A stretch of 64,000 nt of DNA from an uncultured Porphyromonadaceae bacterium (GTDB lineage Bacteria > Bacteroidota > Bacteroidia > Bacteroidales > Muribaculaceae): contig CAMTMX010000001.1 in assembly GCA_947073495.1 (NCBI GenBank), positions 38,812-102,811 on the forward strand, read 5' to 3'. This document shows, one piece after another, positions 29,728 to 39,900 of this stretch; position 1 is the first letter of the stretch, and every line of letters starts with the position of its first letter. The position numbers and the translations under genes were made by a program. The notes under the pieces were generated by a model. The model was not told the origin of the DNA. It did not search any database and was given only the letters and a program-made list of their open reading frames with translations.

Positions 29728-31218
29728 ATGAAATTATATCAAAAATTTAAATCATTTCCCCACTCGGCATATATCATTGTCATGATCATTGTCGCCATGA
29801 CCCTTTCATGCCGCGCATCTGATAATGATTCCGTTAGATATTTGGGTGAAGTGCGTGCCACTTTCTCCGGAGGGGAAAACACTCCTTTCTGGCTGGTGAG
29901 CAACCTTCAGGGGCTTGGATCTCCTGAAAAGAACTACGGATATGTGCGTGGCGCCCTCTTCCGCGAAATCAACAAAGAAAAGCGTTTCTCCTGGGGCGGA
30001 GGTATAGATCTTGCAGGAGCGTGGAGATCATCGTCACCTTTTTACATCCACCAATTGTATGGCGAAGTGAAATATCGGTCGCTCGGGGCGATGTTGGGGA
30101 GCAAGGAAATTTGGGGAGAGCTGAGCGATCCCAAGCTTTCTTCCGGCAACCTTCTCTATTCCGGCAATGCGATGCCGATCCCTCAGTTAAGGTTAGGAAT
30201 CTTTGATTATGCCGACTTTTGGGGAACCAAAGGATGGTTTGCCGTCAAGGGGTATATTTCCTACGGCATGTTTACCGATTCCGGTTGGCAAAGATCGTGG
30301 GCAGCGGAAGGCTCGAAGCGTACAAAAAATGTGTTGTACCATTCCAAGGGGCTATGGCTGCGCGGCGGTAACCCGTCAAAGTTCCCTCTGACAGGAGAAA
30401 TCGGTATCGAGATGGCGACTCAGTTTGGAGGGAAGGCTTATCAAAGCGGGGAATCTCTTGATTTGGGACATGGTCTGAAAAACTGGTTCAAAGCCTTTTT
30501 CCCATCCACCACCAAGAAAAAAACTTTTTTAGGGGAACAGACGAGTGTGGAAGGGAACATGGTCGGAGCCTATAACATAGCCGTTTCATGGCTGCCTCAG
30601 TCTGACTGGAGCATCAAGGCATACTTTCAACATTATTTTGAAGACCATTCGCAGATGACATTCGAATATGGATGGAAAGACGGGTTGTGGGGTGTGGAAG
30701 CCCAACTCCCGCGAAATCCGTTTGTCACTTCTGTGGTCTATGAGTTCCTGTGTTCAAAAGATCAGACCGGAGCTGTGAACAACGACAGTTCTGACAAAAT
30801 CCCGGAACAGGTGAGCGGAAGAGACAACTATTATAACCACTCGATCTACACGGGATGGCAACATTGGGGAATGGGTATCGGGAATCCCCTTGCAATCTCT
30901 CCGATATATAATCATAACCATCTAATCACTTTTTTAGACACCCGGATTGTAGCGCACCATTTCGGGATTTCCGGGTCTCCGCATCCGGAGATTGATTACA
31001 GGATCCTCCTCTCTTTCTCAAGGAACTGGGGAACATATCAATATCCTTTGGAGGAGGTGCTTAACAATTTCAACGGCTTGCTTGAGGTGACATGGAAACC
31101 TAAAAAGTTAAAAGGTTGGTTTGCATCCGCCGCTATCGCGGGAGATTCCGGTAAGCTTTTAGGAAACAGTTTCGGGGGTATGATAACCATAGGTAAAACA
31201 GGTTGGATAAGTTTTTAG
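29728..31218 (+). CDS. Capsule assembly Wzi-family outer-membrane protein
   Basis: GGENTPFWLVSNLQGLGSPEKNYGYVRGALF, beta-strand-rich 496 aa, divergent from the capsule operon. Confidence 0.8.
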   Translation: MKLYQKFKSFPHSAYIIVMIIVAMTLSCRASDNDSVRYLGEVRATFSGGENTPFWLVSNLQGLGSPEKNYGYVRGALFREINKEKRFSWGGGIDLAGAWRSSSPFYIHQLYGEVKYRSLGAMLGSKEIWGELSDPKLSSGNLLYSGNAMPIPQLRLGIFDYADFWGTKGWFAVKGYISYGMFTDSGWQRSWAAEGSKRTKNVLYHSKGLWLRGGNPSKFPLTGEIGIEMATQFGGKAYQSGESLDLGHGLKNWFKAFFPSTTKKKTFLGEQTSVEGNMVGAYNIAVSWLPQSDWSIKAYFQHYFEDHSQMTFEYGWKDGLWGVEAQLPRNPFVTSVVYEFLCSKDQTGAVNNDSSDKIPEQVSGRDNYYNHSIYTGWQHWGMGIGNPLAISPIYNHNHLITFLDTRIVAHHFGISGSPHPEIDYRILLSFSRNWGTYQYPLEEVLNNFNGLLEVTWKPKKLKGWFASAAIAGDSGKLLGNSFGGMITIGKTGWISF

Positions 31219-31228
31219 AATGTGGCTT

Positions 31229-31389
31229 ATTCAACTTTCGCAAGCGAAAGTTGAGGGTTATGAGGTTATAGGGTTAAAAGGTTAATCCCCCATTGTGGAT
31301 AGATATCAGCGATTCTTAGAGAATGTTTGGATTTGACTTATGATTACCCTCTTAGCATTCAAACCTTAAGTAAGCTTGAGAACTTAAAT
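31229..31389 (+). repeat. Dispersed palindrome-headed intergenic element, copy C (full-length form)
   Basis: ATTCAACTTTCGCAAGCGAAAGTTGAGGGTTATGAGGTTATAGGGTTAAAAGGTTAATC...ATTGTGGATAG...CTTAAGTAAGCTTGAGAACTTAAAT. Confidence 0.75.
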
Positions 31390-31400
31390 CGAAGTAGAGT

Positions 31401-31811
31401 ATGAAACTAAAATTTTATATTTATATAATTGTCCTGACAGGGTTACTCATTACAATGGCAGGTTGTCAGAAATCTCCTGTCAATGGGGACCTTGATGGTC
31501 AATGGCAGGTGATGACAGTAGAGCCGGAGGCTCCTGAAACAATAATTCAGGACCGGATATATCTATGCATCTCCCTGCATACCTGTCAGCTTTCAGTTTA
31601 TGGTTCCGGAATCTGGACATCGGGGAATATGAGCTATTCAGACGATAAATTGACAATGGAATTTCCCAATGCAAATTCACCTGAGTCAATAGCAAGACTT
31701 AAGCAATATGGCATCTATAGCAATCCTGTGACATTTACAGTTGTTTTCCCGGGAAAAGATAAACTTGTTTTAAAAGACAAGGACGCAGTCGTCACCCTCA
31801 GAAAATTTTAA
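31401..31811 (+). CDS. Small lipocalin-like lipoprotein
   Basis: Signal peptide with lipobox ITMAGCQ; LDGQWQVMTVEPE. Confidence 0.6.
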   Translation: MKLKFYIYIIVLTGLLITMAGCQKSPVNGDLDGQWQVMTVEPEAPETIIQDRIYLCISLHTCQLSVYGSGIWTSGNMSYSDDKLTMEFPNANSPESIARLKQYGIYSNPVTFTVVFPGKDKLVLKDKDAVVTLRKF

Positions 31812-31816
31812 TAATT

Positions 31817-31862
31817 CAGCGTTCGCTTTGCGAATGCTGAGGGTTATAGGGTTAAAAGGTTA
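31817..31862 (+). repeat. Dispersed palindrome-headed element, copy D (left end with altered stem)
   Basis: CAGCGTTCGC-TTT-GCGAATGCTG followed by AGGGTTATAGGGTTAAAAGGTTA. Confidence 0.6.
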
Positions 31863-31975
31863 TAGTTTAGGGTGGAGGGTTTAGGGTTTAGAGTTTAGAG
31901 TTGAGGTTTAGAGTATATGGTTTATGGTTTAAGAATTATGTGTCGCTTCAAATGGTTCTTAAACCATAAACCATA
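31863..31975. repeat. GTTTAGGG/GTTTAGAG-rich degenerate repeat ending in a 19-bp perfect inverted repeat
   Basis: TATGGTTTATGGTTTAAGA (31916-31934) and TCTTAAACCATAAACCATA (31957-31975), 22-nt loop. Confidence 0.75.
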
Positions 31976-32134
31976 AACTATATACCATAAACTTATCCGA
32001 TAAACTCTCAAAACACCACTCAAAAATTAGATAGTAATCGGAATTTCGGGCATTTATTGTTGTCAATCAACTTTTTCTATTATTTTTTTGCCAAAATAAT
32101 TTTTTATTTAAGAAATTTATAATAGATTTGCAAA

Positions 32135-33010
32135 ATGAAATATATAAACCTTAAAATACTGCCAAATTTAATCGTTTTATCAATTATCCTTTCATCATGT
32201 CACAATATAAGGAAAGATGATAGAAACGCTGTCCTCAACCTGACAGGTAAGGAAATCATATTGCCCGATAGTCTTGGGGTCATGATTCAGGATGTCCCGG
32301 TGGAATATGATTTCTCATTCGCCGATTATAAGGTTGTGACATATATCGACTCCAAAGGGTGCACGACTTGCAGCATGAAACTTACACCATGGAATGACTT
32401 GATAAATGAGTTCAAGACGATAGAGGGTATCGATGTCAACTTTCTGATGATTCTCAATAAAGATGCGGATGTGGATTTAATATCTGCGTTGAAGCTGAAT
32501 TTCTTCAGGCATCCAGTGATGTTTGATCCGCAAGGCAGATTCAAAGAGAAAAACTCACTGCCGTCTTCGCCAGCATACCATACAATGCTTCTTGACAGCG
32601 ACAACAAGGTCGTTGCGGTTGGGAACCCTGTATTAAGCCCCAAAATCAAGGATCTATACCGACAGATCCTCACAGAGAACGGCACCGAAAGATCATCCGA
32701 ACTATGTCAGAAACCTGTTGTCGCATTAGGCGTGGTAAATGCCGGGGATTCGGTTGTCAGGCAATTCAATCTTGTCAACAACGGTAAAGATATATGGAAT
32801 GTACAAGGGATAACCACGTCATGCGACTGCGTTTCAGCCACAATATCTTCCGAGATGATAAATCCTGGAGACACAGCCGTTCTGACGATGAGTTTCCTTG
32901 CGGATACAATCCCGGGATATTTTTCAAAATATGCCGATATATACTTTCAAGAAAAAGAAAATTCTGAACATTTACTTGTTCATGGATTCATAGTTAACTG
33001 TATTAATTAA
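32135..33010 (+). CDS. DUF1573-like lipoprotein with thioredoxin-like N-terminal half
   Basis: Lipobox LSSCH; YIDSKGCTTCSMKLTPWN; C-terminal NNGKDIWNVQGITTSCDCVSATISSEMINPGDTAVLTMSF. Confidence 0.7.
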   Translation: MKYINLKILPNLIVLSIILSSCHNIRKDDRNAVLNLTGKEIILPDSLGVMIQDVPVEYDFSFADYKVVTYIDSKGCTTCSMKLTPWNDLINEFKTIEGIDVNFLMILNKDADVDLISALKLNFFRHPVMFDPQGRFKEKNSLPSSPAYHTMLLDSDNKVVAVGNPVLSPKIKDLYRQILTENGTERSSELCQKPVVALGVVNAGDSVVRQFNLVNNGKDIWNVQGITTSCDCVSATISSEMINPGDTAVLTMSFLADTIPGYFSKYADIYFQEKENSEHLLVHGFIVNCIN

Positions 33011-33027
33011 CCCTCAAAAACAATGGC

Positions 33028-33264
33028 ATGAAAAAACAAATCATGTGGATCGCTTTTGCGACGATAGCCGCCGCTGTAGCAGTTGCCGGCTACTACGACC
33101 ATTCTCAGACGGAAGGTCTCACCCCGCTCCAGATCGCCAACATCGAGAGCCTTTCTGCTTCGCCGGATATGCCTCTGTTCGATAAGGCATGCGTTGTAGG
33201 AGACAAGTATTGCATTCCAAACTACATGGGTGTGATAGAGTTTTCAGAACCTCGAAATGATTGA
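33028..33264 (+). CDS. NVEALA-like small secreted protein
   Basis: 78 aa, hydrophobic leader, LTPLQIANIESLSAS in place of NVEALA, two C-terminal cysteines (ACVVGDKYCIP). Confidence 0.65.
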   Translation: MKKQIMWIAFATIAAAVAVAGYYDHSQTEGLTPLQIANIESLSASPDMPLFDKACVVGDKYCIPNYMGVIEFSEPRND

Positions 33265-33266
33265 AC

Positions 33267-34286
33267 ATGAAGAATTGCAGTGTTGTCAGAATCGTTCTGA
33301 CAATCGCATTGCTGGTGGGGTTCCTGTCTTGCGGGAGGAACCCCGCCTCTCCCATTGTGGAGCATTGCGGGAAAAGAGACCGGATAGTGGAGGCGGTATT
33401 ACATTCCATAGAGGATAATTTGCCTGAAATACATGCCTACGCAGATGTGAATATTTTAGGAGACACATTGATAATTCATGATCATAGGTCGACTAACAAA
33501 CGTTTTTTTGTATATGATATAAAAGAAGACAGGTATCTCGGTAATTTCGGAAAATTTGGAGAGGGTCCCGGAGAGATTGCAAATTTCGGAAGTATCGTGA
33601 TAGATCCGGTGAAACATATTCTTTACGGGATGGGGTATTCCACTTGGTATATGTCGGGATTCGATATAAGGGAGGCGTTGTCTGATCCGGAGTACAAGGC
33701 ATTTTACAAAATGACCCCCAAGAAAATCATGGGGGTCACGCCGGTTCTTGGATCAGGAGACTGGATTAATGATTCAACAGCATATTACGAGGTGGATGTC
33801 CCCAATGAAGATTGGACGGAATTTGACAACAGGATCGGACGTGTCAATCTCAACGACGGCAGTATAACATTGATTGAAGATAACGGTTTTGGCAAAAATT
33901 CTGACAACAGATTAACAATCTCTCTTAGAAATAAACTTATGGTTTCTGCCGGCAGAGTGCACGATCAGATACGGATATTTGATCTTGAAGGGAACTTAAA
34001 GAAAATTATATATGGTCCCGATTATCAAAAGGAACGAAAGAAACCACGGTTTAAATATTTCAGTCTGGTCTGTATCGGGAAGGATGAGATTTATGCTACT
34101 TATCTGAATGATTATGTTGTGAACGGATCATTCGCTGAAGACATAATCGTAATGGATCTTGAAGGGAGATACAAGAAGACTCTTCATGTCGGAAAACCGA
34201 TATGCGGTATGGAATATAATGAGAATTTCAATCGATTGTACCTCAGCACCAACGATTATCCCCAGTTCGGATACATACAATTGTAA
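33267..34286 (+). CDS. 6-bladed beta-propeller / TolB-like lipoprotein
   Basis: Lipobox VGFLSCG; KRFFVYDIKEDRYLGNFGKFGEGPGEI; ATG start taken 6 nt inside the ORF-track TTG start. Confidence 0.7.
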   Translation: MKNCSVVRIVLTIALLVGFLSCGRNPASPIVEHCGKRDRIVEAVLHSIEDNLPEIHAYADVNILGDTLIIHDHRSTNKRFFVYDIKEDRYLGNFGKFGEGPGEIANFGSIVIDPVKHILYGMGYSTWYMSGFDIREALSDPEYKAFYKMTPKKIMGVTPVLGSGDWINDSTAYYEVDVPNEDWTEFDNRIGRVNLNDGSITLIEDNGFGKNSDNRLTISLRNKLMVSAGRVHDQIRIFDLEGNLKKIIYGPDYQKERKKPRFKYFSLVCIGKDEIYATYLNDYVVNGSFAEDIIVMDLEGRYKKTLHVGKPICGMEYNENFNRLYLSTNDYPQFGYIQL

Positions 34287-34344
34287 GGGGTTTAGAGTTG
34301 AGAGTTTAGGGGTTAGTTTATAGTATATGGTTTATGGTTTAAGA
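34286..34344 (+). repeat. Second GTTTAGAG-type degenerate repeat ending AGTATATGGTTTATGGTTTAAGA
   Basis: Same terminal 22-mer as at 31913-31934. Confidence 0.65.
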
Positions 34345-34487
34345 GTAATCTGAAAATCAGGAAATCTGATGATCTGTAAATTTGAAAATCTGATGATCTG
34401 AAGTTATGACTGATGTAACCGTCACAAAGTGACGATCACCGGAAATTCAAAATCAAACAACAAAAATCAACAAAAACTATCAAAAAT

Positions 34488-35081
34488 ATGAAACCAATTA
34501 GCCTGATTATTCCCACAGGAATTCTGATTGCAATGAATATTGCATTGACGAGTTCCTGCAGTTCCGCAGCCAAGAATGATAACAGCGATGAAGATTCACT
34601 GACTGTCAAAGTTGAGGAGCGCGGCTATGAGTATAGTATATTCTATGACTCAAAAAATGCTCAAAACACCCTTCCATACAAGAAAGGGGTAAAGAATGAC
34701 TCCCCTCTATCTCTCAAAGACTGCCATTCACGTCGATTAGAGGGGACGGATATCGATGATGTATGGGGAATGAAGATGAACGGAGTCCCGACTTATAGCG
34801 TGATGTTGATCAACACGACAAACGACTCAATAGTAATCGAATCGCTCGAACTGCCCGACACCCGTTTCAAAGTGTCACTCGGAACTCCCGTTTATGAAAA
34901 AGGGATGCTTGCACCCGTCACATTTTTTACTGACAGTCTGACGAATATAAATGATTATCGCTTCATAATAAACTATAAAGGCGACAAATATCCTCCGCAG
35001 ACTTTTCATGTGAACTTTTACAGGGACAAAGCTTCCGCCGACAAGGCATACGAGGAGCGCACATCCGGCGTGGTGGAATGA
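34488..35081 (+). CDS. Hypothetical lipoprotein
   Basis: Signal peptide with ALTSSCSS lipobox; no family recognised. Confidence 0.6.
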   Translation: MKPISLIIPTGILIAMNIALTSSCSSAAKNDNSDEDSLTVKVEERGYEYSIFYDSKNAQNTLPYKKGVKNDSPLSLKDCHSRRLEGTDIDDVWGMKMNGVPTYSVMLINTTNDSIVIESLELPDTRFKVSLGTPVYEKGMLAPVTFFTDSLTNINDYRFIINYKGDKYPPQTFHVNFYRDKASADKAYEERTSGVVE

Positions 35082-35088
35082 TCTTTTC

Positions 35089-35124
35089 ATACGCACAACT
35101 TTCGCTTCCGGAAGTTGTGCGTAT
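35089..35124. terminator. Long hairpin between convergent genes (possible bidirectional terminator; core resembles the palindrome family)
   Basis: CATACGCACAACTT-tcgcttccgg-AAGTTGTGCGTATG, 14-bp stem. Confidence 0.55.
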
Positions 35125-35154
35125 GACACACCCCAATATTATAAAATCATATCA

Positions 35155-36678
35155 TTATCTCAATTTCTTACCCCATACCGATCTTCCATTTGAGTCGAGA
35201 CCTGTAAACAATATGGTGTCGGTCTCTCTTTCCCAGTCATGGCCCGCATGGAGAATCAGGTCAGTGATTATTTCTCCATTTATAGTGACATTGAGTAACT
35301 GACCTTTTTCATCAAGTTCCCATTTATCTTTCACTGTGCCCTTTCCGGAAATGGTTTCACCGTATGTGACATTATCCAACTTTAATGTGCCGTCACAGGA
35401 AAAAGACACGGAAAAAGAATCGTTCCACTCCCCTTTCTTCAAATCTCCTTCTCCCCATAAAATCTGACCCGCCTCAAGCCGGCGTTCCGCACGAGGTTCG
35501 GATACTCTTATAAATTCCCATTCCCCCTGCAAGTCTGAGGAAGAAAATTTCTTTGGATTCACTCCGGCGTATCTTTCGGGAGAAACGACCGGCCATCCGG
35601 ATGGAGTCATGAACACTTGTCTCAGATGAAGCACCATTAACCCTGAATCTTTAGCATACCTTCCCTGATGTGCCATGAAATAATTACCTTCCCCGTCGTC
35701 AAACACGCCACAATGAGCAGTCCCTACCCACCCGGAATGATTCTCAAATCTATAGGGTGCCGTCAGGATCGGGAAATTGTTGGTGGTGTCGCTCACTACA
35801 TTCCCTTTGAAATCGTAGAACGGACCCTCGGCACTCTCGGCACGCGCAACACGCACGTTGTAAGTGGTCATCAGGGGTTCGTAGCTTTGGAAAAGATAAT
35901 ACTTTCCGGTTGTCTCATGCCGGATTATCTCGGGAGCTTCCAGATTGTCTTTTCTCCAGTTTGCACGACGCGCCACGAGATGCCCCTGATCACCTGCTTT
36001 CATGACGAGTCCGGTCGCGGGATTCAGTTCCACACAATACAATCCTCCGAAATAAGATCCGTAATGCATCCATTGTTTCCCGTTTTCATCGGTAATTACA
36101 GAAGGGTCTATTGCGTTCATTTTAGAACTTTTGTCAGTGCGTACCACCGCACCTTTCTGAATCCAGGGACCTTCAGGAGAAGCCGCTTCTGCCATACCGA
36201 TATAAGAAGTGTTCATTCCGAATGCCGATACACAATAATACAGACGGAAATTGCCGTCGCCGCAGTCTACCATATAAGGAGCCCATATATTGGTGGCTCC
36301 TTTGCCGTCAGCTTTCTCTTTGACCCAAGCAACCGCCTCTGCAGGGATCTCCGGGAATACCCATCCGAGAAATTCCCAGTTGACGAGATCTTTCGATCTC
36401 CGCATCTGGATATATCCTAACGGAACATTTTTCTCCCGAGCCGCCTTGCGGTTTTCACGGTAGATGGCGTCAGTGGAATACATATAATAATAATCGCCCA
36501 CCTTTCGGCAAGCCGGATCGTGGACATTATATGTGCCCCAGTCTTTCCAGTTTTCCATCCCGGAGAGGTGGGTGTAGTCATCAGTCCAGGGGTTCGGTCT
36601 TGAAACCGGCGTGAAACCTTCCGACAGCATGGGAAGCGCAAAGAATGCCGCAAGACATATAGATGTAAAGAATTTCAT
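35155..36678 (-). CDS. Glycoside hydrolase family 43-like enzyme
   Basis: WGTYNVHDPACRKVGDYYYMYSTDA, MNAIDPSVITDENGKQWMHYGSYFGG, NLEAPEIIRHETTGKYYLFQSYE. Confidence 0.88.
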   Translation of the reverse strand: MKFFTSICLAAFFALPMLSEGFTPVSRPNPWTDDYTHLSGMENWKDWGTYNVHDPACRKVGDYYYMYSTDAIYRENRKAAREKNVPLGYIQMRRSKDLVNWEFLGWVFPEIPAEAVAWVKEKADGKGATNIWAPYMVDCGDGNFRLYYCVSAFGMNTSYIGMAEAASPEGPWIQKGAVVRTDKSSKMNAIDPSVITDENGKQWMHYGSYFGGLYCVELNPATGLVMKAGDQGHLVARRANWRKDNLEAPEIIRHETTGKYYLFQSYEPLMTTYNVRVARAESAEGPFYDFKGNVVSDTTNNFPILTAPYRFENHSGWVGTAHCGVFDDGEGNYFMAHQGRYAKDSGLMVLHLRQVFMTPSGWPVVSPERYAGVNPKKFSSSDLQGEWEFIRVSEPRAERRLEAGQILWGEGDLKKGEWNDSFSVSFSCDGTLKLDNVTYGETISGKGTVKDKWELDEKGQLLNVTINGEIITDLILHAGHDWERETDTILFTGLDSNGRSVWGKKLR

Positions 36679-36818
36679 GAAGATAATAGATTTGTTATGT
36701 AGATTGATAAATTCTCTTTATTGGGAAATACTCCCATCAGTTCCATTTGCAAAATTATCTAATCGCATCCTTAATGAGGTGTAATATTCAATCTTATTTG
36801 ACTGAAAGGGAGGTGTAG

Positions 36819-36845
36819 GGTGGATTTTTGAATAGAAAAGGTGGA
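36819..36845 (-). promoter_or_regulatory. Predicted HTCS operator upstream of the GH43 gene
   Basis: Minus strand TCCACCTTTTCTATTCAAAAATCCACC: TCCACC repeats at a 21-bp period; -7-like TAAGATTG 22 bp downstream (36789-36796, minus). Confidence 0.55.
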
Positions 36846-36977
36846 AAAAATAAGTTATGAGGGTGAAAATGTATAAAATGGTCAAAAAATGTTATAAATT
36901 TGTACATCTAAAAAGGGACTTTACTCCCGAATGCTTTCATAGCGACTGACATATTCACTGACCTTACTGAATCGTGC

Positions 36978-39900
36978 ATGAAACTCAACCGACTCATAAC
37001 TTTACTGGCAATCTCTTTGGCGTGGCTGTTTTCAAAAGCGGCATATCCACAAACCATATCCCTGATAAATACGTTTCCCGAAAACTATTCCGTCAGCTTC
37101 ATCACGATGCAGGAAGGATTGTCGCACAATTTTGTGGAAGACATCTTCCGTGACAGTAAGGGATATATGTGGATTGCCACATCCAGTTCCTTGTCACGTT
37201 ATGACGGCTATGAATTTGTGAATTTCACACCAAATTCTATTTCCAGACATATAAAAAGCACGTTTGTACGCAAAGTTGCGGAAGACAAGTTCGGGCGCCT
37301 GTGGGTTGCCAGCGACGGCGGTGTCGACATAATCAACCTTAATGACCTTAGCCCCGTAGATCTCTCCGCCGACAAGACCTTTAAGGAAATAGCCATGACG
37401 CCTGCTTTCTATATCACTTCGGATAAGGATTCAAATATATGGCTCAGAAACAGTAAAGATGTGGTCTGCGTTCAATTTGATGATAACGGAAATATACGCG
37501 ATATAGCGACTCTTCCTCACCAAACCACCGCCACAATCACATTGGGAGCCATCGAGTCATTGCCGGGGATAGACAAGGGGGTGTTGACAGGTGTTGCCGG
37601 GAATATATGTCTGCTGACTATTGAAGCCGGCAAAATAAATTCGAAGCCATTGTCTCCCGCCCTGTCGCTCGACCCTTCGAACTATATAGCAGATTTCATA
37701 CAGGCGGGCAATCATATATGGATAGCCACGGATGCCGGTCTTTATTGTTACGACATCTCTTCTCAGAATGTGAAGGTTTATAACGGAGGAGACGGAAAGC
37801 CGGGAAGTCTTTCCCAGACATTTGTCACGTCTTTGGAATTGACGGGCAACGGAGAGCTTATCGCGGGATGTCTTAACGGCATCAATATCTATGACCCTGC
37901 AACAGACGGGTTTTATCCGGTATCGGCATCCGACATCGACGGCAGACCCCATGGTCTTAACAATGATTTCATAAACTGTCTTATTGCCGAGGGGGATAAT
38001 CTTTGGGTAGGGACCGAGGGGTGTGGAATCAATTTATTTTCTCCCCGCAAACTCTATTCAAAGATGTTGCGTCATGATTCTTCCAATCCAGAATCCCTTT
38101 CGCCGCACCCGGTCAATGCAATTTTTGAGGATGGCGACGGGACCTTATGGGTCGGGACAGTTGAAGGGGGATTGAACAAAGGCATGAGCGGATATGACAA
38201 CGGGTTCATGCATTTCACGTCTGCCAACGGAGCCCTCCCCCATAATTCTGTCAGTGCCATCACTGCCGACCATACGGGACACTTATGGGTCGGGACATGG
38301 GGAGGGGGATTGTGTATGCTCGACAAGAGTAATCCCACCAAGACCTTACGGCTTCTCAATAAGGTAGAGGATGGAAGACGTCTGGAATATATAGGAGCAT
38401 TGGCGTATGATCCATATAACAACCTTATATGGATAGGGGCTAATTTTGGAATATTCATATACGACATCACAACCGACAAACTGTCGGTCCCGTTTAAGGA
38501 TGCAGACATTATCAGGGGAAGCGTTTCCATGGTCTTGGCTCCCGACGGCAGACTCTGGATAGGCGGTCTTGAAGGCGTTTTGGCTGTCAATCTCAAGAGA
38601 AGTGTGCGGAGTGGAGATTTTGAATTTGTGCATTACCCCAATAAACTTGATAATCCTGACTCTTCTGTCAATGAGAAGGTGACTTGTATAGCCCTTGCCC
38701 ATGACGGCACGATATGGGTGGGGACAAACGGGAATGGAATATACTGTTTTGACGGGGATGTAGCCTCCGGCAGGTTTGTAAACTACAATTCGTCTGACGG
38801 ATTGCCCAACGATGTGGTTCATGGCATAGCCGAAGATCCACATGGAAACCTCTGGATCGCTACATATCATGGGTTATCCTGTATGACGGCAACAGGAAAT
38901 TTTATTAATTTCGGACTAAACAACGGTCTGGATACAGAGCAGTTTTATTGGAATGCCTATCGCCGTCTTGCCAACGGTGATATCCTTTTCGGCAGTGTTG
39001 ACGGAATGTTGGCGATCAAGGGTCTTTCCGCCTCGGGACTTACACCGTATCCTGTTCATTTCACTTTTCTGACTGTAGACAATGACAAGACTTATGGAAA
39101 TCCGGTCTCTGCCAGCATACCTGAGAATGACCGTTCGTTTGAGATCGGTTTTTCGTCGTTCGATTATGCCGGCGAATCAAACGGCAGGTATCTTTATCGG
39201 ATGGTGGGATATGAGGAGGAATGGAAAGAGTTGGCAGCCGGCAGACATAGCGTAGCTTATATGAATCTATCCCCCGGAGACTACAGGCTTGAAGTCAAAT
39301 ATGTGGGACATGGACAATCTGCCGATTCGGCGCCGGTTTCAAGTTTTGAAATAGAGATAGTGCCCCATTTTTATAAGAGATGGTGGTTTATAATTCTTGT
39401 TGCCGCCGCCCTCTTGGTAAGTGTGCTTGCCGTATATAAATGGAGAATAAAAGACTTGACCCGTCAGCGCAACGAACTCAAGAAGGCTGTCGACGAGAGT
39501 GTCAAAGAGATTACAGAACAGAAATCGCTTCTCGAAGTGCATGCGCATGAATTGAGTGAGCAAAATATAGAATTGAAGCTGCGCAACGAGCAGATAAGCG
39601 AGCAGAAGAGTCAGCTTTCCGAAATGGCGGGGAAGGTGCAACAGCTCACCGCCGACCGTATTTCATTCTTTACAAATATCACACATGAATTCCGCACGCC
39701 GATCACATTAATTATCGGTCCGATAGAGCGTGCCTTGAAACTTAGCACCAATCCCAAGGTGATAGAACAGTTGAATTTTGTGGAGCGTAATTCACGCTAT
39801 CTCCTGTCGCTTATCAATCAGTTGATGGATTTCCGCAAGATAGAGTCCGGAAAAATGGAGAAAGTGACAGTAAAAGGTAATATCCGCACATTGATCGACG

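Noticed and set aside
35668-36420. 250-aa plus-strand ORF
   Set aside because: Antisense to the GH43 gene, no family motifs.
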